From positions 1 through 64,000 of the forward strand of contig JAZKJV010008269.1 of the NCBI GenBank assembly GCA_037367405.1: DNA of 64,000 nucleotides, read 5' to 3'. A model generated the notes under the pieces. The model saw only the letters and a program-made list of their open reading frames with translations. It was not told the origin of the DNA and made no database searches. Shown here piece by piece: positions 1 through 12,183 of the stretch. Source of the DNA: Ottelia alismoides (Eukaryota; Streptophyta; Magnoliopsida; Alismatales; Hydrocharitaceae). The translations under genes were made by a program, and so were the position numbers. Each line of letters starts with the position of its first letter. Position 1 is the stretch's first letter.

Positions 1-963
1 TATATGATTCATATGTTATGAGGTATATTCTTATAAAATACCCAATTATCATTTTTATAGTTTAATCAATTATTATAATCGAATGATAAAAACAAGGTTG
101 TAACCAAGAATAGGACAAGAGGACGCCCTATGTAGAAATACATGTCGTCTATCTTTCACTCCTAATTAGATTAGGAGCTTCCTATTTTTTGTTTATCTCT
201 TGGTATATTTGGATGATAATTAAAAAGATAATTAAGAATCATATTTCTTTAAGGCCAACAATTTAATCCTAGCCTTAGGATCATCATTAAAAGGCATACA
301 GAGGTGGACGTCCCTTTTAGGACTAGGACTCGTTTGTCATCCCCCTCTAGTATTTAAGAGAGATTTTGGCCTCTCTTTTAAAGCTCTTTCATTCCATTGC
401 TTCAAAAGTACTCAAAAGTTCCTTGACATCTTAGAGAGAAATAGAGAGTTTATAACTCTCTTGGTCGTCCCCTCTCTACCATCTACAACCCTAGATATCC
501 ACCATATTCTCATCTACATTCTCTACAATTAGTTCATCCCTTTGTGAAAGAAGGAAGACTTCTTCTCTGTGCTTCTAGTACATGAAGAAAGATTTGATTT
601 CATGCGATGAAATCATGATATAAAGATCATCTTGATCTCTATTGGGCATGTGCAACTTCGAGAAGAAGTTGATATCGAAGTTCAAAGGAAGTTACACGAG
701 TCATCGTCGCGCCCATGAGAGGAGAGTCGTCAGATCAAAATCAATTCTAGAGGTCTCTTTCTTTAGAGACTCATACTTTAAAGGTAACCTAATACTCGTG
801 TGGTTATACGAAACAATTTGAAAATTGTTTCATGTACTATGTGGTTTTCACAATAATTTTTCGCTATGCTTGTACCAGAGTTCATAGGAAGAACTCTGCT
901 TATTTGCTAATAGTTTGTTATTTTTTCAGTGTTTTTGTGATGTGGATTTAGGAACTTCCTTCA
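1..963 (+). mobile_element. Element D (Ty1/copia) 5' LTR, 3' part only
   Basis: This is the downstream end of a copia LTR; its start lies left of the window. The right edge is set by a degraded initiator-tRNA-Met primer-binding site at 966-978, two bases after the CA at 962-963. A TATA-like TATTTAAG near 351-358 is followed by CT-rich sequence, as expected for an LTR promoter. The matching 3' LTR begins at 40394 (TGTTAG), but the part that should match 1-963 was not found after 51590, so the two LTRs cannot be aligned here. The assignment rests on position and the PBS, not on LTR identity. Confidence 0.6.
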
Positions 964-965
964 AT

Positions 966-978
966 TGGTATTAAATCC
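966..978 (+). other. Primer-binding site of element D (tRNA-iMet, degraded)
   Basis: TGGTATTAAATCC matches the plant copia PBS TGGTATCAGAGCC at 10 of 13 positions; two of the three changes are transitions (C to T, G to A). It would prime minus-strand DNA synthesis from initiator tRNA-Met. Confidence 0.55.
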
Positions 979-2710
979 AAGTTTAAAGGATTCATATTGC
1001 ATGCGGGTCTGATAAATAATCGATCGTCGAGTACATTATTTTTGTGACTGCTTTGATATTTCTGACTGATTCAGTACCATACATTGTTTGTCCTATTCTC
1101 CCCTGTTTAGAATGATTTTTCTGGGATATATATGATGTCGAATAGTCTGGACTCATGCTCAAAAGATTCACAGAAAGTGGTTCCGTTCGAGAGAAGATTC
1201 ATGTGTCAAAAGCAACCGTAGACTCTAATTTCATTTAAAGATCGTAGCAATTAATTATGAAATTTTGTCTACTATTTTGAGTAATATAACAACTTAAAAT
1301 ACTGATTAGTAAGTCATTAGCAAGTCCCCTAATCAGTGGAAAACATTTCGTGCGAATTCCAACGGCCTCGAGAAATTTGATTTCTCCATAAGAGGAGTTG
1401 CGAGAGGACTGACTTGTTTCTCCTATTTTTGAACTGAAAATAGATGACAATATATATGATCTATTCATATTGGGAGTTGTGCCCAATATTTTGAAAATGT
1501 TTGAGGTCACACAAATTTCAATCCATATTATATGATGCCTTCAAATTTGAAGCGCAATGGTCATGAATTAGCAAAATCTGGAATCTGAAATCATTGAATG
1601 TTTGTTGGATGTATGCAATAAATTAGAATGTCTATTTATTTAATATTTGTTTTATTTATGAACTTTATTGATGATGAATAAATTAGCAATTAAGAATCGA
1701 CTTAATAAATCAGTTGTAACTAAATCCCTTCATATTTAGTCGAAATCGAGATTGGTGACTAAGACCTAGATTGATGTGGTGGTTAACTAATTGGAGCTTT
1801 AACATCATTAAGGAAGATCTCCATGCTTTATTTTGCATAACCTAGTGGAAGAGATCTTGAAAAAAAATGAATATGAGTAGGTGAAATTGTGATCTTCTAA
1901 AAACTAAAGAAGATTATAATTGTATGCATGAATTGATTACTTGGATTGCTTGCTTGATTGTTGTAGTTTTTAATTGAATTAAAGTTGGGTATAAATCAAT
2001 AATCTTTGCTTAAAAGTTCCCTTATTGGATTAATCATGAGAATGTGATTCCAAATATTTAATCAAAAATTTAAACAAGATATGGACAAGTCAGTTTTTTT
2101 GAATCCAAAGAGAGGGAACACGCTAAGGTGTCCATCTCGAATATATGGACCTATTAATATGATAACTCCATGGTCTCCTGTCATTGCGAAGAACTTCTGA
2201 CACCATTGGTTGTATTTTTGGAGACGTTCATGTGTAGTCATGACTCTGGAATACAAATTTACAAGGATCTTATTCTACATTTCTCAAAGAGATGTGACGT
2301 ATGCAAAGTGACCCCAATACTGTTCTCCATATTCTTGAGGTGATATTGGATTTCACATAACGTAATATTTAAAGTCACTCATTGACGATTGGTTTAAATC
2401 GACAACATGCTAACTCCATATATGGGGGGATAGGTATTGAAGACCGAATTGGGAATGCAAGTTGGACTTGCAAGGTGGAAAGAGTTCCTGCTTCTCTCAT
2501 TGTAGTTGCATGTTCTCATATTACTAGGGCTCAATGAAAGTGGAAAAGGAGACCTATATCTCGTAGTGAGGTCGTTTGATTAGCCTCCCTCATACTTTGA
2601 AAGTTTACAAGATAAAGGCTTCAAAGTAAAAAATACAAGAGCATCTTGATTTAAAATAATTAATCGCCATAATCAAGATTAAGTAAAAGTACAAATCTTT
2701 TTATTTTCAT
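979..2710 (+). other. Leader of element D, no recognisable gene
   Basis: About 1.7 kb between the PBS and the first recognisable gag residues. It is AT-rich with only short open stretches on either strand, none resembling a known family. It is long for a copia leader and may hide an old insertion, but no terminal repeats or target duplication were found. Confidence 0.4.
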
Positions 2711-3560
2711 ATGAAATCTCTCAACCCCATTGAACAAGTTGCTTGAGGTCAATCAATTGACCGATCTAAACTATTCGGATTGGATCCGAAATTTTGAGCT
2801 TGTTCTTGTTGCAGAGCGCATCGAGTATTGATCTTGATCGTGAAGTACTAGGACTATCATATGAAATATGCCAGAGACTTAAACAAGAAGTAGTACGGGG
2901 ACCATCTATAACCCGATGTTATATTCTTGGTTCCTTATCCAATGTGCTTTAGATGCAACATATGGATATGGGATTCGGCTCAAAGACATCTTGATGGATT
3001 TGAAGGAGATGTTTGCAATGCGAACCACATTCAGTAATACAACATCATGAAAAACATGCTTCGTTGTAAGATGCAGGAAGGGACTTCAACCATGAAACAT
3101 ATACTCAAAATGTTTGGGTACCTCTCTGAGCTGGAGACTCTAGGGGCAAAATGATGGGCTTGAATATGCAAACTGATTTCATATTGTTATCTCTCCTTAA
3201 GCTTTCAACAGTTTCTTCTTATCATATAAATAAATTGAAACTGATAAGTACTGAGTTGCTTTCTTCATTAAAATCCATTAAGGACATCATGAAGAAAAAG
3301 AATCCCTCTAACAGCGCAATGTTTGTACAGGTCAAAGATAAGCGTTGGAGGAAGCATAGATCCCAAAAAGGTCCAGTCCACAAGAAGAAGGGTCAAATTG
3401 TTGGCCAATATTCTTAAGGCTTTTACACATCTGACATATAAAAAGATGGATGTTTGCCATCACTACAATAAGTCAGAATAATGGAAACATAACTGTCTAG
3501 AATACCTAAGGGCCCTTGAGAAGGGCAAAAGTGTGGCTCCGACATATAACCCATCTACTT
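2711..3560 (+). pseudogene. Element D gag remnant (copia gag with zinc knuckle)
   Basis: The degraded capsid-nucleocapsid gene of the copia element. Translated pieces in several frames follow the usual copia gag order: an N-terminal NYSDWIRNFELVLVAE-like segment (about 2757-2830), a CYILGSLSNVL-like segment (about 2915-2950), the segment CKMQEGTSTMKHILKMFGYL (about 3067-3126), then a long helical stretch with HINKLKLISTELL (3151-3300) and a basic tail. A damaged CCHC knuckle lies at about 3450-3505, where the second Cys is Tyr and a stop precedes the last residues. The longest open piece is 88 residues (3151-3417). Several frameshifts and stops make this a clear pseudogene. Confidence 0.75.
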
Positions 3561-3980
3561 TCATCATTGAAACCAACTTGCTCGTAGGACGAGAAGGTAA
3601 TTGGGTTATTAATTCTGATGCATATGTTCATGTTCACAATTTATTGCATATGTTTCAGAAAATCAGAAGTCTTGATGATGGGGAGATAGTCATCCAGATG
3701 TGATCTGTTGCAATGGTCGCCATCGGGGTGTGCTGACCATCGCCTTCAAATAGAAGAGTCCTTATGATTAGAGAGTGTCTCTATGTTCTTGATGTTATAA
3801 GGAAATGTTTATCTTTATCCAAAATTAGATGTACATGGATATTCTTTCTTATTATGTAATAAACTTACCATAAATCGTTATGTTAATTTTATAGCAGATG
3901 ATTCTCTAATAGTATGTGAACTCTATGAAATGAACATGCATGAATGTGTCATCAATGTCAATATCACTATTAATAAAATC
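3561..3980 (+). pseudogene. Element D protease region (decayed)
   Basis: After the zinc knuckle, a NWVINSDAYVHVHN-like segment (about 3600-3640) corresponds to the start of copia proteases, normally SWVLDTGCGSHIC. The catalytic D-(T/S)-G triad has been lost. The rest is broken by stops in all frames. Position between gag and integrase and the aligned Trp-Val are the evidence. Confidence 0.5.
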
Positions 3981-4983
3981 CATAAAAGATCAACGGAGGA
4001 TGGAAATCATTTAACTATGATATGGCATCAAAGATGGGATATATGTCTGTTGATATGATCAATAGACTGGTGAAGGACTGACCTTTAGATTTTCTAGGAG
4101 TTCGTGATTTACCAACCTACAAATATTGTATTCGAGGAAAAATGTCCAGCATACCTTCTCTAAGAAAGGTGAAAGATACAAAGGTAGACTTGACCTAATA
4201 CGTACTGATGTATGCGATCCCTTTAGTATTGCGCTCGTAGTGCACATTTATACTACACGATATTTATTGACGATTGTTCGTGGTATGGTTTTGTCTTCTT
4301 TTTACGTCACAAATTTGAAACTTTTGAAAAGTTCAAAGAGTTCATGGTTTTAGTAGAAAACCAAATCAGAAGGAAGATAAAACGAAGTCAATTTGACTAA
4401 GGTGGCGATTACCTCTCAGATGGATTCAAAGAATATATTAAGAAGAAAGGAATTATATCCAATCTTACTCCTCCAATTTCTCTTCAATTCAACGGAGTTG
4501 TAGAGAGGCACAATAAAACCATGTTGGACATGGTAAGATTAATGATGAGTAAAGCAGATTTACCTCTTAGTTTTAGGATATGCAGTAGAGATTGTGGCTT
4601 ATGTACTAAATAAGATTCCAACTAAATATGTACCTAAAAACCTTCATGACCTTTGGTATGGTACCGAGTTAAGTGTACGACACTTAAGATTTGGGGTTGT
4701 TTGGTCCATGCTAAAAATGTGAACGCAAGAAAGTTAGAGTCTCCCACTAGAGAGTGATACTTCATTGGATAAGTAAAGAATGGTATTGGATACCAACTTT
4801 ATGATCCTGAGACTCGAAAGGTATTTGTTTCTAAAGATGTCAAATTTTTAGAAGATGAATTCCTTAAAATTCAAAATGAAGTTGAGGAACCGATCAAGTC
4901 CAATCAGTGAAGTTCCCACACCATAAACTGAAGAGATAGTTGAAAATAACAAATCCATGCCTTTTAAAAAGAGTTTTAGGGTG
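3981..4983 (+). pseudogene. Element D integrase and start of RT, interrupted by element A
   Basis: Copia integrase in pieces. The pre-integrase/zinc region ends with a GKMSSIPFSKKGERYKG-like segment (4126-4190), followed by the first core Asp in the segment LIRTDVCDPF (about 4195-4225). The second acidic motif is in a GGDYLSDGFKEYI-like segment (about 4400-4440), and the third follows in FNGVVERHNKTMLDMVRLMM (about 4490-4550). The connector has YQLYDPETRKVFVSKDVKF (about 4790-4850). At least three stops and frameshifts occur. Reading stops in an FRVV segment that normally leads into the RT, where element A is inserted. The RT continues at 38701. Confidence 0.85.
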
Positions 4984-4988
4984 GTAAG
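4984..4988 (+). repeat. Target-site duplication of element A, left copy
   Basis: GTAAG immediately before the TG of A's 5' LTR. The same five bases follow the CA of A's 3' LTR at 38696-38700. Confidence 0.95.
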
Positions 4989-5834
4989 TGATGAATCTCG
5001 GATTCATCACTCTAAATCTCATTTATTAAGCTCAAATCCCTCAAAATCATCAGTACTTCTGCATTTATCCTGCATAATTAGCATTCATGCATGTTTTCAT
5101 AAGAATTGCATTTTATCCTTAATTTCTGCACAAAATAAGAAGCCAAAAATCCAAGCCAAAAATGACCTGTAAATAGCCTAACTTCCGTGATTTTTAACTC
5201 CTTCATGCTAACTCCGAATGGCACAAAACCACCTCCATTGTGTACATATCACTAACAAGAATAAATGAAAAATACAAAAAAATCACTAAACCTGTTAAGT
5301 GGACTAAAAACCCAAACCCTAGTTTCAGGACTTCTGGACTCATATCTTCCCCATCCAGTGTCCGTTTTGATCCTACTCACTTTTGAACTAATGTACATTC
5401 AATTACCTTCAAAACAAGACAAGTTCAAATGAATCAGAGCTCATATGTGAAAGTTGAGTTTTGGGCCTCTTTTGTACATTGTGTATTTTAGCTGTTTTTG
5501 ACCCGATATTTTTGTACATATTTTCTTAATTAATAAAAATCCAAAAAACTATATTTAGATGTCTTTATTTATCTTTGATTTTTCTGTATTTTTTTCTGGA
5601 TTTTTATCTGATCTAAAATGACAAAAAATTAGAAAAACCAAAAATCTATGTATTCTATGTATATGGGATACCCCCAAAAATTCACTTTGTGCATTTGATC
5701 GATTTTGGCTTTGGTGTTAAAAGTTATAGATCTCATCGAGATGAGCATTTTTCGTGAAGGAACTTTTTTGATCTGAAGTCGTTTACTATTTATTTTTGAT
5801 TTTACAAAATCTTTTATCTTCGTTTTTTCTGGTC

Positions 5835-5871
5835 CTGACACGTGGCAGTCCCTGGGGCCGCCACGTGTCAG
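5835..5871 (+). promoter_or_regulatory. G-box inverted repeat in A's LTR
   Basis: CTGACACGTGGC at 5835-5846 and its exact reverse complement at 5860-5871 flank a 13-bp spacer. Each arm contains CACGTG, the core of plant bZIP/bHLH G-box and ABRE elements. In the 3' LTR (36355-36391) the right core is CACATG, a CpG-type transition. A binding role is inferred from motif and symmetry only. Confidence 0.6.
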
Positions 5872-5933
5872 CGTGTTTTGGCCCCTTTTTTTATTTGTTT
5901 TCTAAAAAAAATTAAATAACCGCATGTGTGTCG

Positions 5934-7116
5934 CACGTGCCCTCAGGCACGTGCTCCGCACGAGCCGCGCCCTCTCCCCGCCCGTCACCACGTGGCGCCT
6001 CCACGGCTGTTCAATCAGCGGCCGATCGAACGGTTGTTGGGCGTCTTCAACCTCCCAACGCCCCCCATTCCTCCGCCTTTCCCCTCGCTTCCGCACCGAT
6101 CACCAAACCGTCCCACCGCCTTCGCAACGGCCACCCTTTGACCGCGCCGCCAACGGCCAACCGCTTCCTCCGCATCTCTCGCGGCCCTCCATCACCGACC
6201 TCTACCACAAGCCCTGTTTAAGAACGCCATAGCACCCCCCGACTTCGGCATCCGTCGACTGCACGTAAGAAAGGACTCGGGGTGACAACCCGAACTCTTT
6301 CTTCTCCGGCGAGGTCCGAGGCTTGACGCCTTGTTGCAGGAAGGTCTCCAGCCAGATGCTTCGCTCCGAGTCCTGTCCCCATCGAGCCCCCTTCATCAGG
6401 TACACACCTGCTCCGCTCCTCCTCCATCTTCCTCTGCATCGCAACCCCATCTTCCATCACTTCTCTCCCCCTCTATCATCATCCCCATCGACGACCACCG
6501 CCACCATCCGCACTTGCACCTCCACTCGCTGCATCTTCTCCAACCATGCCCCCTCTGCTAAGGTCTCCTCCAACTCTGCCTTCGCCACCGACATCATCGA
6601 CAAGCTCCCCTCCGCCTCCGCGCCTTCGTCTCCAGCCGGGTCTCCACCGCCGCCCCCTAGCCGTGTGTCAGCCCGACGTCAACCACTCTCGAGCCTACGA
6701 CTTCACCAACCTACGTCGCCGCTCGAATCATCTTCTCCGCCCTCGTCTTCGTCTCCATCGACAACGCTCATCCGCATCGACTCCTCCGTCGCCGTCACCA
6801 TGCTGCACCGACCGACATCGACGCACCCGAGCTTCTCGCAGAGCTCCATCGTCTTCATCGCCAATCTCCAGAAGCAGCGGCTGCCCGGTCAACGAATGGA
6901 TCGACGCCTATTTCGCACGCCACTGGAGCCCTCCTTCGCCGACCAGGATCAGGCGTCAAGCCCGAGACCCAGCCACGTGCCGCGTACGTGAGGCAGGGGA
7001 CGTCAGCGGGCGTCAGCCCTCGGGTCACGTGCTCCGCACGTGATCGCAGGGTAATTTGCAAGAGCCCCCTGGAGGTCTTGGCATTTGCATCAAAGTCCAG
7101 ATTCAGAGGGCACGTG
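5934..7116 (+). promoter_or_regulatory. Cluster of seven further CACGTG boxes in A's LTR
   Basis: Exact CACGTG occurs at 5934, 5948, 5989, 6974, 7026, 7037 and 7111, in addition to the two in the inverted repeat at 5835-5871. One such hexamer is expected per about 4 kb of random sequence. The spacing is irregular and they flank the GC-rich core on both sides. Most have counterparts in the 3' LTR. Confidence 0.55.
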
Positions 7117-8151
7117 CCACGCATGTGCCTCTCTAGTAAAATTGCAAGCACCCCCCAGATCTCTCGGTAATTGCATAATAACCCCCCTTGCATTTTTATT
7201 CATTTTAGTTATTGCACATCTACCCTATGTTCTCCTTCATTTTTAGACATCTCCAGTACATTATTTTATTATCAAAAAATAGCATGATGTTTCTCATTTA
7301 ATTCTCTACGTGTTGACATATTGTGGTTATTTTTATGATCATTGGTTAATTAATAATCAATTATTCTATGGAAAATTGCGAATTTTGCCCATTTTATGCT
7401 CTTAAATTTGCCACTGACTAACCATTGCTATAAAAATTCCCGAAAATCACCTAGTATAGAGTTAATTGTGCTTGACATTGTGACCAAAAAGATTTGCATT
7501 TACATCATAATTTACCCTGTAAAAATCATTTTGCATAATTCAGTATTTGATTTTTATAGATATTAAATCCTACATTTTTCGAGGTTTAGGATTTTTCTGA
7601 GATCCATCACCTAGTGATAGATCTTAGATAATTTTATACCTTGAAAATAAGTAGGTTTAATATTTATTATAATTAATTATTGAAAATCATTCTACTTGCA
7701 TTTAAAAATTCATAAAAAATTCATATTACATCCAAAAATTCCAAAAATAATACAGTTCACTCATTTCATCAAATTTTGCTTCGTGGCCAAGTTTCATATT
7801 TTTCGGACATCATTTGAATGTAGTTGACATTTTAGTCCCTAAAATAGGCCGAAATTGCATCTTGCATCCCTTATTTACATTAAAAATTCCAAAAAAGATT
7901 GCCTCGAAAACCGTGCACGAATCTTAATAGACATAGTTCTAGGTTATTCCTTTGCCTCCTTGTGACCGACCTTGGAACTTGCCCAAGTAAAATAAACATA
8001 AAACCACTCGATTAAAAATTGATTAAATATTTGTGGTTATTTCTTGATCGATTCCGATCGCCGCCTACAAGATCCACAAAACCATATTTTTTACGCACGA
8101 ACAAATTATTACAACATCTCTTTTAACGCTGCAATTTCTGGACTCGTTAGA

Positions 8152-8169
8152 TTGCATCGTTACCGAGGA
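8152..8169 (+). other. Primer-binding site of element A (tRNA-Asp, degraded)
   Basis: TTGCATCGTTACCGAGGA lies two bases after the LTR. It matches the Athila PBS TGGCGCCGTTGCCGGGGA (3' end of tRNA-Asp) at 13 of 18 positions; four of the five changes are transitions. Confidence 0.75.
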
Positions 8170-9596
8170 GGCAAACGGCTTAGTTTTGTGTTTTGAAATT
8201 TCTTATTCGGTTTTCTGCATTCGGGTAGTTTGACCCCCAAATTTTTCATTGTAAATTCTATTTTTATTTCCTGCATTTATTTTCAGCATTTATTTCTTTT
8301 ATTTTATTTTTGATTATTTCCTGAGTCACTCTCTTACATAAATCTCTCTTATTTTTCTAGCAAGGTACCCGACGTACGTGGAAAGGTTTTTCAAGAAACC
8401 GACGCATCTTCACCGACTTCCGAAAAGCTGTAATTAATTTAAGATCGAGTCGAGTCGTGAGAGAGCGTAGAGTCTAGATTTTTTAATTTCTGTAATTTTA
8501 GTTCTGTAATTAATTGATCATTTACAGCGGTGTCCTTTTGGACTCCCGCGTGTGTAAAAGACTCTGAACTTTTCTGTGGTGTGTCGTGGCCTGTTTCACT
8601 CTCCGATGAGGGTGGGGCCCAACTTGAGTGGCGATTAGAATAGGCCTGCACGTACGGCTCTTAGAGCATTTATATTTTTGATTGTGCTCGTAGGATCTAA
8701 GGCCACATTGCACTATTAACTGAGATGCACATAGATCGTTCAATTTAGCCAAAATTTAACTCAATTCTTTCCCGCTAATAGAACTTTCTGCTTAGGTGCG
8801 GTTTTTCATCGGCTTGCATTCATTTAGAATAATTTTTCAATTCTGTCTAGCATCCCACATGGAGATTGCGAGGATTTACTATAAGTCTTCTTACTGAGCA
8901 TTCATCATAGTTTTCCGCGTACATCGGCTTTTCCTGAATTTCTCCCTCTTGTTTTATCACATAACTCTAAAGGAAATCGGGACTGGATGGTAGACATGTA
9001 TTTATGCTCATTGAATTCTTCAGTGATCACTTAATTAAAATTGTGACTGCTAAATATAGCCGATCTTAAGAACCCATAAAATCAAGAATTCTTGCGGGAG
9101 AGCAACCCCGACATTGTTTGATTTTATCTTGCAGCGAGGAGAGAGACACACACTAGGATAGAGCCAAAGTCAGGATTTTCATACTGACTACTGATTCTAC
9201 CAAAAGCGATTAGCTACTTCTCAGTGAGGATCTACGGGTAGCCAGTAAACGGTCCGGATTTCCTTAGCAGAGTGGGTGGTTTAGAGGACACTGCGTAAGG
9301 CTCCATCCTCAAGTAAAGGGTAGCCATTCTACGATCCTTACTTACTCCCATACCGGCTGAAAGTAGGTGCAACTAGTCGTAAGAATTTGGGACAGTCGGT
9401 CGGGAAATACAGGTATCTAACAGCTCGTTTATACGGCTTGCAAGACTTGAATTCTCACCAATTAAAACTGACAAGATAATTGGTCGAACTCTCACGGCCT
9501 TTACTGAGTGAGTTGGTGAAACAAACCCTTGTATTGTGTTTGGATTGTGCGTAGAAACTAGATAATCAACTAATACCGTACACTTGTGCCTAGATC
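8170..9596 (+). other. Element A untranslated leader
   Basis: About 1.4 kb between PBS and gag with no credible gene. Blocks resemble element B's leader: the stretch near 8870-8960 against 15435-15540, and the 80 bases before gag (about 9480-9560) against 16250-16330, including GAGTTGGTGAA and TATTGTGTTTG. Conservation between two diverged elements suggests a cis function such as packaging or translation control, which is inference. Confidence 0.65.
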
Positions 9597-10434
9597 ATGA
9601 ACCGTAAACCTCTTGCTGATCATTTTGAATCGAGAATGGAAAATTGTGGTAATTCTCGTTCGAACTCCGCAAACCCTTCTCTGACCACCTCAACTTTTCC
9701 AATCTTAAAGGTTCGGAGGCACTCTTACTCAGGACCACCTCGGGTTGGTGGACACCCTTCCCGTGAATCCTCCTCTTATGATTCTTTCATCTTCCGGGAA
9801 GAAGGTCAAACACATACTCTTGCTTTACCTCCCGATCACATCGAGGAAGACTCTCACCTCGATAATTCTAATTCTGAATCTTTCCATTCTATTGACTCCA
9901 ATTTCTCCCATTCTGAAGGTGAAGAGAAAAAGAAGAAGAAGATGCCGCCCAAGCAGCCTCCCAGGAAGGAACCAGGAGAGGAACATAATGAAGACCCACT
10001 ACAGATGATTTTTGCAAGACTGGCTGCATCTGAGCAACAGCAGTAGTTACTGAGGGAACAACTTGAGCAGTTGAATGCTGAGGGAGAACCGCCAATGGAA
10101 GCCGCATACAATCCTAGGCAGTACAGAGCGAGGAATTATTTGCAGCCACCTCAGCCAGAGATTAACTATGAACTGAAGCCACACTTCCTGAGTCAACTAC
10201 CCCAATTCCATGGAAATGCAACTGAAGAGCCATATGAATTCTTGCGAGACTTGGAGCTGATATGTTCTAATCTGAGGCACCCACAAGTCAGTCAGGACTA
10301 CATTCGTCTCACTGCACTACCTTTCGCCTTGAAAGGGAAGGCAGATTACTGGGTGAAAAACTTAGGAGTGACTGTGACCACTTATGAGAGGTTCAAAAAC
10401 CTATTTTTGAAGAAATTCTACCCTTTGAGTCGGA
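9597..10434 (+). pseudogene. Element A gag, N-terminal half (split by element B)
   Basis: Start of A's gag-pol. The ATG at 9597 follows the conserved leader block. The first 110 residues are polar and Ser-rich, followed by a Lys run (EKKKKKMPPKQPP), a Gln-rich segment and an in-frame TAG at 10044-10046 (CAG to TAG fits). Beyond it the retrotransposon gag domain begins with HFLSQLPQFHGNATEEPYEF and LKGKADYWVKNLG, as in other Athila gags. The frame runs directly into the TCGGA duplicated by element B, and continues in the same frame at 28379 once B and one TCGGA are removed. The gene is dead because of the stop and the insertion. Confidence 0.9.
10430..10434 (+). repeat. Target-site duplication of element B, left copy
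   Basis: TCGGA directly before the TG of B's 5' LTR, repeated at 28374-28378 after B's 3' LTR. Confidence 0.95.
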
Positions 10435-11994
10435 TGATGAATCTCCATTTCATCGCCTTTATTCTATCATTTTGGCCTTGAAAACCCTAGCTAATGCATG
10501 TAAATAGCATCAATTTGTCTATAATAGCATTCATTAATTACTATATTTATTGTATATAAAATAAGGTCTTAATGCCAAAATTATAGAATAAAGAGAAGAA
10601 AAGAAAAAAGGAATAAAATATTGAAAATATTTTATGACCCGAACCCCGAGACCAAGGCCAGAATGGAATTGGTCGACAAGGAATAAAGTAGGGGGAGATA
10701 AGGGCCAATAACACAATAAATACCTCATTTATTTATTCATTTATCTATGCATTTTGATACCTATTTTGTATTTAGTTATTTATTCATCAAAAAAAGAAAT
10801 CTTGTACATGAAAGTTGTAGATAATAATGTAAATAAAAATACAAAATTGAGTTTGTACAAAAATGGTACACAATGTACATTCTACACACAGAATAAAAAG
10901 CCAGAATCTCAACTTCACAGAACCATATCTTGCAAATAAAAACTCAAAATTACCCAAAATCACCTTTAATTATATATAACTTTTCAAGAGCTATTTAATA
11001 AAATTAGTTTCATAATTTTTGGAGTCCATCTGTGAAAGTTAGGTTTTTGGCCCTCATTGTATAGTCTGCCTGATTAAAATATTCACTATTCATTATTTCT
11101 ATAAATTTATATTTTTAGAATTTTGTAAATAATATATATATTATATGTACACATTGAAATTTAAATAAATCCAAAAGAATGCATAAAATAAAATAAGTCT
11201 ATAAACTACATAGACCCAAAATACCTATGTCGCCTATGTATGTAAATAAAAGGGGATTACATTCTTTAATAATTTATTCTTTAATATTTTTATACTATTG
11301 TAAATTTTATCTATGATTTATTAAAAATACAAATCCAAAATAAAAATCAATAAAATATATCAAATAAATAAAATGAATATAAAATATAAGTAAATTACCT
11401 ATAAGTATACCTACATAGACATACATCTATTTATTTAAAAATGTAAATAAACTCATAAAAATTAAATAAAATATATTTACACTCACAAAAATAAGTTATA
11501 AATTTATAAAATAAGAAAATAAAATAAGAAAATAAAATATACAAAATAAAAATAAAAAAATATTATTACAAAATACATGTAAATACACTTAAAAATACAT
11601 CACTAAAATAAACCTATAATAAAATACATCAAAAAATTAAATAAAAATCAGAAATAAATACTATATTAATTAATAAACATTTTTTATTTTTTAAGAAATA
11701 TTAAATAAAGCCGTTTATTATGTTTAAAAATTCGGTCAAAGTAGGGCTGGTGTGGACCAATCAGGATTCGTTGACCGCCCGGTCAACTTCCCTGTCCTCC
11801 AGCCGCCCGGTGTCAGAAGTTGTTGCGGCCCGTCTTCTCCGACTTTCCTCTTCTGATCCTTTGACTCCCAGGCGAAGATTCCTTCATGAAAAAGCTCGAC
11901 CTATGCTTCAACCTTCACGCCAGCTACTTAGATCCATCATATGACCAATCGATTCTTCGTGGCACCCCGGTCAATAAGGGTGCACCACCTTGTG

Positions 11995-12004
11995 TATAAA
12001 TAAA
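11995..12004 (+). promoter_or_regulatory. TATA box in B's 5' LTR
   Basis: TATAAATAAA at the start of the GC-rich core, followed by C/T-rich sequence suited to a start site about 30 bases on. It is conserved at 25817-25826 in the other LTR. This is the most convincing core promoter in elements A and B. Confidence 0.65.
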
Positions 12005-12183
12005 ACCCTCGACCTCCTCCTCCAGTTTGGTCTCCCTTCAGTCGTCTTCCACCCTTGCTTTGAGTCTCTAGAGAGTCCTCGTGACAGGGGGAGTCTTCTG
12101 GACGCTGCAACCGGATGGAGGAGTAGAGGGAAGCACCCACGGCCGCCGCTCGCCGGAGGTCCTGCTCCTTGGTCGACCACCAG

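Larger units (their letters stand above)
4989..8149 (+). repeat. Element A 5' LTR (3161 bp)
   Basis: Matches 35497-38695 along its whole length. It starts with a 9-bp perfect inverted repeat (TGATGAATC, 3-bp loop, GATTCATCA) and ends CTCGTTA, where the 3' copy ends CTCGCCA; CC to TT explains the lost terminal CA. An AT-rich first kilobase is followed by a GC-rich core (about 5830-7180) with nine exact CACGTG boxes, then another AT-rich kilobase. Long open frames in the core (for example 6323-6991) are not preserved in the other copy and are not called as genes. No clear TATA box was found. Confidence 0.93.

Noticed and set aside
1235..1510. 91-codon minus-strand frame in D's leader
   Set aside because: No recognisable domain in AT-rich sequence; length is within chance.
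6323..6991. 222-codon open frame in A's 5' LTR, with overlapping long frames on both strands
   Set aside because: GC- and C/T-rich sequence opens several frames at once; the equivalent frame in the 3' LTR is broken (stop at 37214), and the residues are Ser/Pro/Arg-rich without a domain.
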